Below, piece after piece: positions 11,931-24,711 of a stretch of 64,000 nt of DNA (the stretch's first letter is position 1; each line of letters begins with the position of its first letter). The notes beneath the pieces were generated by a model. The model saw nothing but the letters and a program-made list of their open reading frames with translations. It had not been told where the DNA came from and made no database searches. The translations under genes were made by a program, and so were the position numbers. Origin of the DNA: Aptenodytes patagonicus. Lineage: Eukaryota > Chordata > Aves > Sphenisciformes > Spheniscidae. The DNA is taken from positions 48,078,151 to 48,142,150 of the forward strand of contig NC_134949.1 of assembly GCF_965638725.1 (NCBI RefSeq). The letters are read 5' to 3'.

Positions 11931-14900
11931 ACAGATGTAGAAGCTCTGTAACATGGTCAAGTCACTCAAATTGTGGACCTTGAATTCCAGGGTGTTATGC
12001 TCCCAGGGGAGCTGTCACAGTATGCCAGGTTCAGGAATCCCTTGCCTACAGCCAGGGTCCTCAGTGTTTCCATGACTACTGGATCCAGGCTATAGCTTTC
12101 CCACATGCTTTCTTCCAAGCAAGACCCCAGCAACACTGGGAACTTGCAGCAAGGCATCAGGTGGTCCAGGAAGAGGCCCATCAGAATACTATCCTGAATT
12201 CAACTACTCCACAAAACATTTTGAATGAAACTTTTCAAAGATGAAACCTAGCCAAATCAAACCTCATCCTAAACTGCTGCAGCTTAATTACTTTATTTTA
12301 GTTTAAACTTCAGCTATTGAGGTTGATGTGTGCTTTGGCAGATAGCAACAGAGCAGGAATAAAGACAGAACATACTTTTTGTAAAACCAATCAAATTGTC
12401 AAAATCTTAAAACAAACAAACAAAAAACTCTTCTTCCAACCCCCTGCATTACCCAGTAAAGAGTACTTTGGTGACCTGTATCCTATGATATATACCAGTG
12501 AAGTCATTTATTTGGTTTATGCTGTCATGCTTGCCTTCAAGAGCCAAAACAAATGTCCAACATAAGAGTTTCTTAACCATATAAACAGGCAAACCTCTGT
12601 AAAGAGAAAAGAGTGTCATAACCTTTTATATTTACTACAAAAATAGAAACATTTTGCATAAGTTTATATGAATGTGTGTGCTCATATTAATCATACTAAT
12701 ACTATGTGCTTGTGTAAGAAATACATCATCTTAGAGGAGATAATTTAGTTTTCAAACTAGATAACCGAAAATATCAAGGTCCCGCAATCCTAAATTATAC
12801 CTGTTTTGTGGTCAAACTGCTTGTAACTGACTAGCAATGCAGAGTTCCATATTTTACTTTTGACTCTTCCCTTTTTAATCTGTCCTGATACTCTATTTCT
12901 TATTAGCATAACTGCTTAACTTTACTTATTTAAGCAAAAGATAACTTATTCTAATAAGCCAATTACAGGCTCATTAATGTCAGGCCTCTAAGGAAAGATC
13001 TATATCAGTTGTCTTTCATCATTCCCCTCTCAGACAGTTTCTTTCTTTTCCTCCTCCCTCAAAACTCTTCTGAAAGGATGAGAGGCAGCATGAGCACTTT
13101 ACTCATTTGCCACCTTTCCAGTGACCCCTACCATCTTTCTTTTTATACACTTTTCTTCCCAACTCTGTTATGGGTCAGCTTTATCTTCTATCCTTCACTT
13201 ACCTTGGAGATATCTTTCTTGTGTTTCATGAAAACAACTCAGACAAAATATTTAACTTTCTATTTCTAATTGACCCATAACTTCCCCATTGTGAAAGCTA
13301 TGTCACTTTTGGCGCTTCAATTTTCATTATATTTTGAGCATCAGTCTCCTCCTAAATGCAGTTCTCCTCTCTGACCCTAAGAGGAAAATTTCAGATTGCA
13401 TACAAACAGAAAAAGTGGCAAAAATACTTCTCTGAATTCTTTAGAAATTATTTACAGTTCTTCCTATCACACTGTAGCCCAACAAATCTTGCAGATAGAA
13501 ATCTGTGCATCAAAACACCATTCTGCCTGGTTTTCATGTAGGTTGTCTCAAGTGTATGAAAATTTTAATGTGGTTCACAAAAATAAGAGGGTTACTTCAA
13601 GGTTTCTGAATCCCCAAAAGAAAGATGTAGTTATAATACATTTGCATGCCTAAACAACCTGTGCACCCCAAGAATAATGGACTTTCTCCCTTTTGTGGTT
13701 AAGATAAAAGGATTTAGAGAAGCACAGTGATGCCTTATCTCACTCTATACTGAACTTATTGAAGGCTGAGGCGACTGAGAACCCTTGTCAATTCACTACA
13801 TTTTGTGGACACTTAATCCATTGTGAGCACTACATAGAACTACATTATTTATTTCCTTGTGACCTCTTTATATTGTATTACCTTTATATGTAAAGGGGTG
13901 GTCCTATAATTCAGCCTGGAGTTCAGTGTTATCTTTATTTCAATGTATTTCTACATCTTAAGCTCCTTAAACGATACACAATGTAAAACCTTCCCTAATG
14001 GGTCCCAGAGAGCAAGGCTGATAAAAGGTATTCATTTATCAAAAGCTCTACTTCAGCCATCAGCATGTTCATCGGTAATGACAATACTTTTTTAGTAGAG
14101 GCTCTCAGGAACTCAAGACGCTCATTAGAGATGCACTGCTGAATGACAACTGTATAAAGAAAGAAAAAGGTCACCTCATTGTTAATTGGTTGTCCATGTT
14201 GCGTCAGCAATGCTGACATATCTTACATCAAACTAATTGCCAGGCAGCAAAAGTGAAATGTTTCTCTAGATTCCGCACTCTTGATTAGCTATATTAGATA
14301 ATTAAATTATGTTAAAATATCATATAAAGAAAAGGTGCAAATCAAAACAGGAAATAAAAATTATGCACATAGAAAATATGGTTTTTCAGTTTGTATATGT
14401 TAAGTCTTTTGAAACTTTTAAAATTAACCTTAAAAGAAAATATAAGTATCTTTTACTGAAAATAGAGAACTTTAAGATTAATGATGTAATTTATTAAAGA
14501 AATAATGAAATAGGTTTTCATATAACTTGGGAAAAAGTTAGTGGTTACCTACAACAGTAAAAGACTGAATTTGATAATAAATAAGATTCCTCCAGTGCAT
14601 TAATATTCTGACATTTATTAAACAGCTTGACTTCTTTTGTAAGCATGTTCTCACCAGCATATTTTCATGTTACACTGAAACAAGACCTGTAATTTTATAC
14701 ACAATTTTTATTTCTTCCTCTAATCTCCATGTGGAAGTGTCAGTAAGCTTTCAGTGACAATCTTCCATTCCTTACACAGAACATTTCCAAAACACCAGAG
14801 TGTGAGAGGTAGCAACTCCCATCTCCCACAGCACTGAGTGGTTAAGTAGCTTGTGAACTAGGTCCTGTTGAGTTCAATGGCATGTTTTCATATCTCCTCA

Positions 14901-17900
14901 GTTTGGTAGATTTAACCCACAGTTTGAAACATCAGGTAGATGTAAGAAATATCATTGTTACAGTTACTTTAAAATGGATCAAGTATCACCTAGTTTACAG
15001 ACAAATAAGGAAAAATACACAAGATCAAAAACCATACCAAACAACTCCTGCAGCAGGAAGTTGCAGAAGCAATTTCATTGACAGAAAAACTTAATTTCAA
15101 ATTATTTGAACATTGAAGAAGATTTAGCTAATTTTATTATTTTCCAACTATTCTCAGCAGTGTTCATTCACCACTAATCTGAGTTACAGTAGCAAGAAGA
15201 ACTGCAAAGGAAAATCTCTCTAATGACTTGGACTCCAGAGATCCCAATAATCAATGTCTTAAAGTCTATTGAAATTAACCTTAAAACAAAACCAGAAACT
15301 TTACACAGGAAAATAAATAAATCATTAACTTTATAAATCTGTCTTAGGTGAGAGAAGAGATCAGTAATACAATTTTACAGGTCTAATTGTATTCCCAATC
15401 CATTGTGTTTGTTGGCTGTGGTTAGTAGAGGTAGTTTAATCTGTGCAAGTTCTCAGGGAGTTAATTTCAGCTATTACATGATTTATATTACTTAGGATGG
15501 AATTTCACATAAGATTGGTCTAAGAAAACACAGAAATAAAGTGCAGCATTAAAAGAACAAAAAGGAAACCACAGAAGTTAAGAAGTTTTAAAAAAGAGAA
15601 ACACTTTCAGGGAGTCAGCCCAGTTTTGCTGTAGGCAAAGCTAACACAACTGAGAGAAGATAGTGAAGACATTTTAGATAATATATTCAATGTAGGGCAA
15701 GATTAACGTAAGTCTGTTCTAGGGCCTCAGGGTAAAATTTGAGATCTTATATCCTAAAACACTGATAACTCTGGAAGAGTCTTAGAACCGGAGCATAGGG
15801 TTAGAAAGAGTTCTTACAATACAGTTCTTTACTGTAATACAAAAACAAAACCAAAATCCCTTCCTCACCAAGCACTTGCTAAAGAAAGACATTCCTGCGG
15901 TCTGCCAATATAGTGTGAGTTTCCTGTCTCTTAACTATTTGCACTTGATACAGTGAACATTATTAAAATGTAACTGTTACACTTTATGTGGGTTAAGTAC
16001 ACAATACAGTCAAAGTTAACAGTTTAATTTTTGCTTTGATTCCAGTGTATGTGACACAAATAGATAAATATGCCCAGAAGACAGAAAAACTCTGTGCAAC
16101 AGTCATCCTCAGTCTGTATGAGAACAGATTTTGTCTTTTAGTTGAAATTAGACTAGTTTAAATGGGCTAATTGTTGGTGTTCTTGCCCTGTATTCACTTA
16201 ATCCTTATTAATGAGAATTTTTCTTAAAAAGTGCACTAATCTACATACTCTTATGAAAATCCATTACCCTACCATAGTAATACACTTTGCTAATACACTT
16301 GGTTAAGATCTCCCCTAGGGATCTGCTGATATAACAAAACATTGCCTTGAAGCATATTTAGCAATATGGATGTAGAGTACTCTGACACCAGACCCCAGGA
16401 GACTGGGGTCTCGAAGACTGGAAGGTACCACCAGGGGAGTATAAACAAAACATCTCACAAATAGGATTGGTTTAGTCAGCCAAATCATGCTTTCTTTATG
16501 CTCTACAATCACGGAGGAACTGAGCTTAGTAGGCCTGTAGAAAGCAGCTGTTAAGATTGCATATTCAGAGAGTCAGAGTATTTTAATAAACATCTATAGT
16601 TATTAATGGTGTTTTAGCTGTTTCATGATGGTATACTTAATGCAGCACAGACTAACGCAGGGAAAACGACAATCTCCTAATGAACTCTTCAAAACTTCAG
16701 AAAAATATCCGCAACAACCTGATGCAAGTTAGAATACCTTACATTCAAGTCCTGCACCAGTACAACACATTTTACACCAAATTAGTTTGACTAATTACTA
16801 AGTCCTGGGAAAAAACTTGAGCTCAGAAGTTTAAGGTTTTTTAATCTCTGATTCATTACCTCTCCAAGGTCTGACTCCTTTTTTCCAGGAGTTAAATCTT
16901 GGTTTACTATTACCATTATTATGTGAGAAAGACCTAATTACTTAAAGAGCAGAAAAAAATATTGTTTGATTTAAGTGATTGGCTTCAGCTAGCAATTGTT
17001 AAGTACTGATGTGAAGAAGAAAAAAAAAAAGAGGGAAAACAAAATTCAATAAAGTTGTACTTAAGCCGTCAAAACTATAAATATACCATAAGGTGTTTTC
17101 TCCCCTCACTGAGTTACTTGAGGAGATCTATTCATATAAGGATCTTCATATAAGGAATTTTAAATATCCTTAGAAGAAAGTCAGTCATGCATACTTGACA
17201 GGCTGCTTGTCATCCAACAACAAGGAAACAGGACGCTTTATGCATAAACATTAGCATATAATGAAAATAGATCCCTGAAATAGCATGCTGAAAAATTTCC
17301 ATTATCCTAGAAATCTATACTGTAGTATAATGAAACAAATACACAAAACCTTAAGCAGTTATTTTTGTAAACATCAATTACAGATCACAGACTACTTAGC
17401 AAAACAATAACTAAAAAGGAAAGACTAAAGAATCCGTGCCATTCGGTACATTACACAGGCTGTAAGATGTGAAATTAGAGAAAAAGGGACATCACAGAAA
17501 CAATGGTACCAGAACAGAACTAGATTCGGTGACATTTCTGGGAAAACTAAAAAGATAATCATCAGTAAGGATATCAAGTTGTTAAAGGACAAAGGGTTTG
17601 CATCTTAATTCTTAAATAAGTTGCAATAATTATTTCAATACTAATTAAATTTTCATCACATGAAACATTTGTTGGCTCATGTCTTCATAACCTAAATAAT
17701 ATGAGAGGCAGAATTTTCTATTTATTAGAAATCAAAACAAATACTGAAAGACTTTGGAAGAACTCTGAATCTCATGCTCTGAATAATATCCCAAGTCCTC
17801 CTGTTTTTAGAGCAAGTGTATAGACTAGATAAGGACGACTTCTTGCTTGTCAAATCCCCATAGATTACCTTAATTTTAGCAGTTTTTTTAAAAATCAAGA

Positions 17901-18592
17901 CCCAGCCAGATTGCATTGTTCAGATTTTCATGTTGCTGGAAACATTTCACATTTTAAAATATTTAAACTACTCCAAGAGTAAGTAAGGGGAAAAAAAAAC
18001 AAAAAGAAAAAAGAGGTTCTTCAACAAGGTCATGTTAATATGCATGGGGTTTTTTAAGTGACAAAATAAGAAATGATTAAAGGTTTGACCTAAGTTTAGT
18101 TATAAACAGTTTTCTTAAACATATATATGTATAAGAATATACATATAAACAGAGAATGTCTAAACAGAGTTGTGTTCAAAAAGATTGTGAAAACAAGCAA
18201 AAAATTTGTTTTCACCAAATTTTTATCTATATGCAACTTCTTCCTAACAAAAATAGTATTAACAAAAACTTCTTCTTCCAATGTTTAGCATAATTTCAAA
18301 GCTGTGAAGCTTCATAGAGCTAAAACCAAAGTTACTCCCAGGTTACCTGTAGCTGACACCTCTTATGGATATTTCTCTTTTGTGTGTTGACTTTTTGGAT
18401 GCTCCATCTCTTTGGTGTGTAAATTACATGAATACACTGTGAATAAAGTGAGTCAGATTGTATCTGAAGCTTAAATGAATTGACCCTTAAAGCTTTGGTA
18501 AAATCCATATCAGGATTTCAATAGTTCTCACAGTTTATTAAGTCCTGGATTTTCTGTAAAAAAGTCTTAGAGCTCATACATCGAGGGGGTGC

Positions 18593-18624
18593 AGGTTAAT
18601 CATAAAGCAGGTTAATCATGAAGC
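18593..18624. repeat. 16-bp tandem duplication, one mismatch
   Basis: AGGTTAATCATAAAGC at 18593-18608 is followed directly by AGGTTAATCATGAAGC at 18609-18624. One base differs. Confidence 0.9.
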
Positions 18625-19776
18625 TAAAGCCAGAAACATAGACTCCAATCCAAAGTTTTGAAACTTCTTTATATCAGGGAGGAAGTTTCAGGCCCATCAG
18701 TGCGCTGCTCATTTGGCCTCACATATTCTTTCATCATGCAGCAAGGTCTGGACATAAAAAATGTGCAGTGCACCCTGCAGTTTCCTAAAATGCATGCAAC
18801 AGCATACTATTTTGCTTTCCAGGTATTTTTTTCATTATTGTATCAAACAAGAATGACTTTTCTGGCCAGCCACGCTCATAAAAAAAATAAAATATTATTT
18901 AAAAATTCAATATTATTTAAAAATTAAAAAGAATAAAAAAATAAAGAATAAAAGACTCTGCATCTCCATTTGGTATGAATAAGTACATGTTCGCAGATGT
19001 GGAGGTAGTTAATAGCAGATGGGGCTGAGCTACTCCATCTGATGGATCTGACAGAGAGAGATGGCACTCTGAAAGTGTTTCAAAACATGCTGTAATTTTG
19101 TCCACGTGAATCCCCTTTACAAGACATTAGAAATCCAAAACTACAGGTTATAGCAATAAGAAGGGGGTATGGATTCAGCTCACAGTTCTGCAGACCATTT
19201 CCCAGATGAACTGTTTGGACAGGAGGTTGGACAGGACAAGTCACTGAGTACCAATGACCACAGCTAATACAGAGTACAGCAATGACCTGCCTTCAAGAAC
19301 CAGGTATGGTGAAGGCCTGGTTTAGGCTGATGCTGAGATTATAGAAAAAGAGGAAGAAAGGCATCAGTTTGTGAGTCCTGAGAAGACCACTCTCTAGAGA
19401 GAATGGCTTGGGCAATCTGTGCCAGGAGGATCTAACAGTTCTCTCAAAGACTTGAACCAAATCTATGCATATACAAGATAGAGAACTACTCGAAAGACTG
19501 TGTTCAGGCAATAGTTGCTTTTCACAGATCTGTAGCTCCTATTCCCTTAAAATAAAATAAAAAACCCAACCTTATTTCAGAAGTGTCTTAAACTCAGTCT
19601 TAAACCCCTTAACCTGTCTTAAATCTCTTTCACATTGTTCTTGATGTGTGAAACCACTTAAACAGCAGTCCACAGGTACAAGAATGATCTAGAAAAAAAA
19701 CCACAGCAGTCCTGGGGAGATGATTTTGAATATCTGTTTTCTCACACTCTATGGTCTGTGGTGAAAAAAAAGAGTT

Positions 19777-19866
19777 AGATTCAATATCTGCATTGTGTAA
19801 GTCTTTCCAAGTGATTTGGGAATAGATTCAGTATCTGCATTGTGTGTTTCCAAGTGATTTGGGAAT
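19777..19866. repeat. Imperfect tandem duplication, 47 + 43 bp
   Basis: The unit at 19777-19823 (begins AGATTCAATATCTGCATTG, ends GATTTGGGAAT) is repeated at 19824-19866. The second copy has a 4-bp deletion and one substitution, so it is older than the perfect duplications nearby. Confidence 0.9.
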
Positions 19867-21284
19867 AGGGCAGTGGTCAGTCACCACCTAGACTGACAGA
19901 TTTCTGAACTCCACTGCATTCAGTGATTGACTCCAGCCACAATAGTACATCTTTGAGTGAAGCAAATTGGATTATTTCCTGAAAAGTAGGGGGAAAAAAC
20001 AACACCAAAACAAAACGCACTTTAAATTGTCTTTATCATACCTCCTAAAGCACTTTGTCATGTAGATAACATGGAACACCCATATCAAGGAAAGTTTAAT
20101 GGAGAAGCTACAAGAAATCCTTTGGTTTCCTTTCCTCTACCCTCCATCAACCTTCAGTGGGTGTAAATTATGAAATCTGAAGGATACTAAAATCATCTAT
20201 TTTCAGATTGCCACTGTGTTACTCAGAATCACCATTGAAAAAATAACCAACTATAACAAAGAGCAGATTTTTTTTTGTATTATTTGCTCGACATTTCTTC
20301 CACATTATTCAAAAGTTTGTGCAAGAAGCTGAGTACTTCTTTTGACTCTTACTGCTGGTAAAAGTACTCAGCAACTCACAAAAATCAAACCCTAGACTCT
20401 TTCACAGAGGAAAATTATATTCATCAGGAATTATAGAGGAAGATCTCCAAGACATTAAAAGAAAACAAAACACACAAGCAGTTGAAATATATTAAAAACC
20501 AAAAATATTTTTAAGTCAGTTGCACAAAATTTGCCCATCTGCTCCTCAGTCATCAGACTGGAAAATTGAAAAAGGCAAGCTCTGATAAGAACTATAGCTG
20601 AGAACACAATTTTAATTAAACTATGCTTTTGAGCTTTAAACTTCAAAATATGCTTCCAGTTTTCTGCATTTTAGAATTCTGTACACAGATGTGTATTAAG
20701 ACTCTGAAAATCAGATTTTTAAGATACCTTCTCAACAATGACAAAAGCAAGAATTTCCCAAGACCAAGCACTAACACTGTAGCGAATACCAAATAACCAC
20801 ACTTTCCATTTAGAAAATGAGAGAGATTGACTTTTTAGTAATCCCTATGTGCATCTCTGTAGCAAGAGGGATACACTGGAACTGAAAAAGTAGTATATTT
20901 GCAGGACTTTCATGAATCCACTTTGACAACATTTCAAGTCATTTTTCAATTGTTAACAATCTTACTTCGTCAGCTCTGGAACAAAAAAAACTCTACAAAC
21001 ACCACTAAGACAAAACTCAAAACTACTAGATGATGTGGAACCACCCACATAAAAATTGATACTTCCATGGAATTATGGCCTTGCTTATAGTGCCTGACAA
21101 CCTTGCAATAGGATGATTTGCTAATAATACCAGACACTGCTCTGAGACTTTCCTTTTAGCTCAAACAAAATCCCTGTAAGACTTCATTCTAAGCAAAGTT
21201 CAAATGCCAGCAAAACCTGCAGATTTTAATGACACTTGGAGTAAAAAGACTGATTTAATACCACTATGGGCTTCTACTATGTAC

Positions 21285-21320
21285 AAGGGAACTCTGAAAA
21301 TTAAGGGAACTCTGAAAATT
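21285..21320. repeat. Perfect 18-bp tandem duplication
   Basis: AAGGGAACTCTGAAAATT occurs twice without a gap, at 21285-21302 and 21303-21320, with no mismatch. Confidence 0.95.
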
Positions 21321-22020
21321 ATTTTATGTGGATTGCTAGTGTATTGCTAAGGGGCTTACAAGAAGCAGTGGTCATTTAGGGGATTTTGAGAAGTACAATC
21401 TTTATACAATAATATTAACTGAATTACCTTTTGAAGTTTTCCTAGAAGTATATTAGGTACATTTTCCAGCAGATCACTATTTGTTTAGTCTGCAGTTTTA
21501 TGGGGACGGAAAACTAAAACTCAGTGTTAGAGGTCATATTGAGTAAGAAGTGACAACAGTTACATTTTAGGCAAATCATTCTTTCTTAAATACAGTGAAA
21601 TATTAAACTAACACACTGAAAATATTAACTCCAGAAAAGTAATTAAATACTCCAGTATTAAACAATATATTACACTCCCTGATCTGCTTGTATTTTACAA
21701 ACCCTGATCCCTTTGTAAAGGGAAATATTACAATATTAACTTGCCTTTATAAAAAGTTTTACACGTATGATAAAAGTCACCAGAACCCAAAGCTCAAGTG
21801 ATTTAAATCTATCGGAAATTTCTGAAGCTGAATTATATAAAGCTCTCTTTACTCTTGTCCTAAGAAAGCTTGTTACATAGTATATAGAAAAAAAAAATGA
21901 GTAAATTTATTGGGTTTTTTAAATTTTGATTTCCACAAAAGTAGTAGCAATTACATTATTTTCCGCAAAGATATGCTTGCCTAAAATTTTTCTTCTAAAC
22001 CTTTGTGTTTAGAATAAAGT

Positions 22021-22056
22021 TTGCATGATGTACAAGGCTTGCATAATGTGTAAGGC
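22021..22056. repeat. 18-bp tandem duplication, diverged
   Basis: TTGCATGATGTACAAGGC (22021-22038) and TTGCATAATGTGTAAGGC (22039-22056) are adjacent and differ at three positions. Confidence 0.75.
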
Positions 22057-23611
22057 TGGGTCTGTTTCAGCTATGTACAGAGACAACACTTTCTGCCTGC
22101 AAAGCAAATCTTTTGTTTTCCTTAATCCTCTGCCTGTCAGATGAAATGTCTATTATATTTCCAAAGGTCTTGACTGGAAGAAGGTGAACTTGGTGTTCTT
22201 TTTTTCATAGTCTTAATCTTGAGGTAAATTGATCTTCATTAGAACAGACACCTGCTTTTCCTTTCAGCTTACAATGGATGTTTTCCTCAATTAACAAGGA
22301 TAGATAGCTGCTGAGGTGGCTAACATCCAATCAGACAAAGAATCAGTGGTTATGGAGTACTAGAGGAGGTGAAAAAGAAAGTGGTTTACTGGAAAAGAGT
22401 AACACCAGCTCACCTGCGCAGCCCATAGTATTCCTACTGGTGGTAAATGCTTCCTTTGGAGAGTCTAGCTGTCAGAGGCTTCTGACAGCTTTCACCGAGC
22501 ATAAGCTATTCTTTCAGGGAAAAAAAACCCAAACTGTCAATTATTATTTTTCATGCACAACCTAATTATGCAGAAAAAAAAAGAAAGAACTAGCCTACCT
22601 GGAACAGAGACATACGAGTGCTACTGCTTCCTACATGTACTGATTTCAGAATTGGGTCAGGTGTTTACTTGTTTGGGGTGAATTTGTAAGTAAATGAGGC
22701 AACTGGCTGTGTAATTTGGCATTTAATTTTCAGCATAATTTATTGGATTACTATAGCGCCTGGTGTCACTCTAAGCAGAAACATATTCAACTTTGTCCTT
22801 GGACTTTTACAACTCCCCACAAAAGATATGTGCTTGTGATGCCATAGGATCATGAGCAGCCATTAATTATGACAACTAAATGATCTTTTATATGCTTAAG
22901 CACTTGCTGGTGTATTGAATACAAGTTACAGTTCAAAAAATATAGTTTATCTTCCTTAGAAAAAAGTCTTCTACATAAAATAACCTGTTCACATTTTTTG
23001 TGAACTGTGAGCTACAGACAACCTAAGCACAGCAGAGAACAGGTGATTGCATGCTTTAGGTTCTTCTGTATAGTACATTAAGAAAAAATGTGAAATGACG
23101 TGACACTTCAGAGTGAGTGACATATATGAGGGGCAAGATGCCTCTAGCACTAAAAAACCTGAAATTTCTTAAGTAGTAGTAAATACAAATATAAATAAAA
23201 TCAGATAATTATTTGCTAGCGCACAACATAATTAATTTTCTATAAAACTTCATTCTAGCAAAGAAACAGAAATTGACTGCTAAATTAAAATTAGTGATTT
23301 CTTAACTACAAGGGATCCTATCCAGCTTGTATTAAGTTCCTGAGACATAATGAATATTACTTTAAATGACTAGTTTCACAGAACTAATAAACCTATCAAC
23401 TAACTTCTTAGAAACTATTTAAAAAACAGATTGATAACAGTTTAAGCTTATATATGTACACACATATTTTAGTAAAAATCCCCAAATTCTTAAAACTAGA
23501 AGGAAAGCAATTCTAATCATTAAGGGAAAAGAATTGTCTATGTTAATAAATTATGTATGTTTTACATGCAATAAACACCTTAAATATATAAGGAGAGGTG
23601 TCTTGAACTAA

Positions 23612-23616
23612 TAAAG
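23612..23616. repeat. Left target-site duplication of the 1.1-kb LTR
   Basis: TAAAG immediately before the LTR pairs with TGAAG at 24712-24716 immediately after it, 4 of 5 bases identical. A 5-bp duplication is typical of ERVL-type integration. One later substitution would explain the mismatch. Confidence 0.55.
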
Positions 23617-24711
23617 TGTATTGGGTTTGCGTGGCAAGGTTTTGATAGCGGGGGGGGCTACAGCACTGGTTTCTGTGAGAAGCTGCTAGAAGCCTCCCCC
23701 ATGTCTGATAGAGCCAATGCCAGCCGGCTCCAAGATGGACCCGCTGCTGGCCAAAGCTGAGCCCATCAGCGATGGTGGTCATGCCTCTGTGATAATGTAT
23801 TTCAGAAGGGGGAAAAAAACTGTGCAGAACAACAGAAGCAGAGAGAGGAGTGAGAATATGTGAGAGAAACAACGCTGCAGACACCAAGGAGAGTGGAGAA
23901 GGAGGGGGAGGAGGTGCTCCAGGCGCCGGAGCAGCGATTCCCCTGCAGCCCGTGGTGAAGACCATGGTGAGGCAGGCTGTCCCCCTGCAGCCCGTGGAGG
24001 TCCACGGTGGAGCAGATCTCCACCTGCAGCCCGTGGAGGACCCCACGCCGGAGCAGGTGGATGCGCCCAAGGGAGGCTGTGACCCCGTGGAGAGCCGGCG
24101 CTGGAGCAGGCTCCTGGCAGGACCTGTGGACCCGCGGAGAGAGGAGCCCACGCTGGAGCAGGTTTGGCGGCAGGACTTGTGACCCCGTGGGGGACCCACG
24201 CTGGAGCAGCTTGTGGAGAACTGCAGCCCGTGGGAAAGGCTCAGGTTGGAGAAGTCTGTGGAGGACTGTCTGCCGTGGGAGGGACCCCACGCTGGAGCAG
24301 GGGCAGAGCGTGAGGAGTCCTCCCCCTGAGGAGGAAGGAGCGGCAGAGACAACATGTGATGAACTGACCACAACCCCCATTGCCTGTCCCCCTGCACTGC
24401 TCGGGGGAGGAGGTAGAGAAATCGGGAGTGAAGTTGAGCCCAGGAAGTAGGGAGAGGTGGGGGGGAAGGTGTTTTAAGATTCAGTTTTTATTTTCTCATT
24501 ATCCTACTCTGATTTATCTGGTGATAAATTAAACTAACTTCCTCAAGTCAAGTCTGTTTTGCCCATGAGGGTAATTGCTGAGTCATCTTCCTGTCCTTAT
24601 CATGATTCACGAGCCTTTCGTTATATTTTCTCTCCCTTGTCCAGCTGAGGAGGGCAGTGATAGAGTGGCTTTGGTGGGCACCTGATGTCCAGCCAGGGTC
24701 AACCCACCACA
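23617..24711 (+). mobile_element. Solo LTR of an endogenous retrovirus (about 1,095 bp), GC-rich with internal repeats
   Basis: The element begins TGTATTGGGTTTGCGTGGCA and ends AACCCACCACA, so it has the TG...CA termini of a retroviral LTR. A near-perfect 5-bp duplication (TAAAG/TGAAG) flanks it. It stands out sharply from the AT-rich surroundings. A weak TATA-like stretch lies near 23793, and a degraded poly(A) signal (GATAAATT, expected AATAAA) is at about 24521. These set U3, R and U5 in plus-strand order. Between about 23,920 and 24,300 it holds a run of related short units built on CTGCAGCCCGTGG and CCACGCTGGAGCAG. No internal retroviral sequence follows, so it is a solo LTR left after recombination. 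From memory it matches an LTR type common in avian genomes, but I do not assign a family name. Open frames of up to 284 codons across it are by-products of its stop-poor composition. Confidence 0.85.
23926..24300 (+). repeat. Degenerate tandem repeats inside the LTR
   Basis: Within U3/R, about seven or eight related units of roughly 35-50 bp recur. The shared cores are CTGCAGCCCGTGG (for example near 23941, 23985 and 24025) and CACGCTGGAGCAG (for example near 24150, 24195 and 24288). Unit lengths vary and the copies have diverged. The array explains the high GC content and the stop-poor frames on both strands. Confidence 0.8.

Larger units (their letters stand above)
11931..23616. other. Long AT-rich unique stretch, no gene supported
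   Basis: About 11.7 kb without a recognisable gene or large repeat. It contains a GC-richer patch at 11960-12185 with a 71-codon minus-strand frame of unknown identity, and several small tandem duplications (18593-18624, 19777-19866, 21285-21320, 22021-22056). There is an AT-only simple stretch at about 18880-18955. The other open frames are short and carry no domain that I can recognise. Confidence 0.5.

Noticed and set aside
23543..24397. 284-codon minus-strand open frame across the 1.1-kb LTR
   Set aside because: The frame runs antisense through GC-rich tandem repeats that lack stop codons. The peptide is low-complexity, rich in Ser, Pro and Gly, and has no domain. The plus strand is just as open (110 and 147 codons), which argues for composition, not coding.
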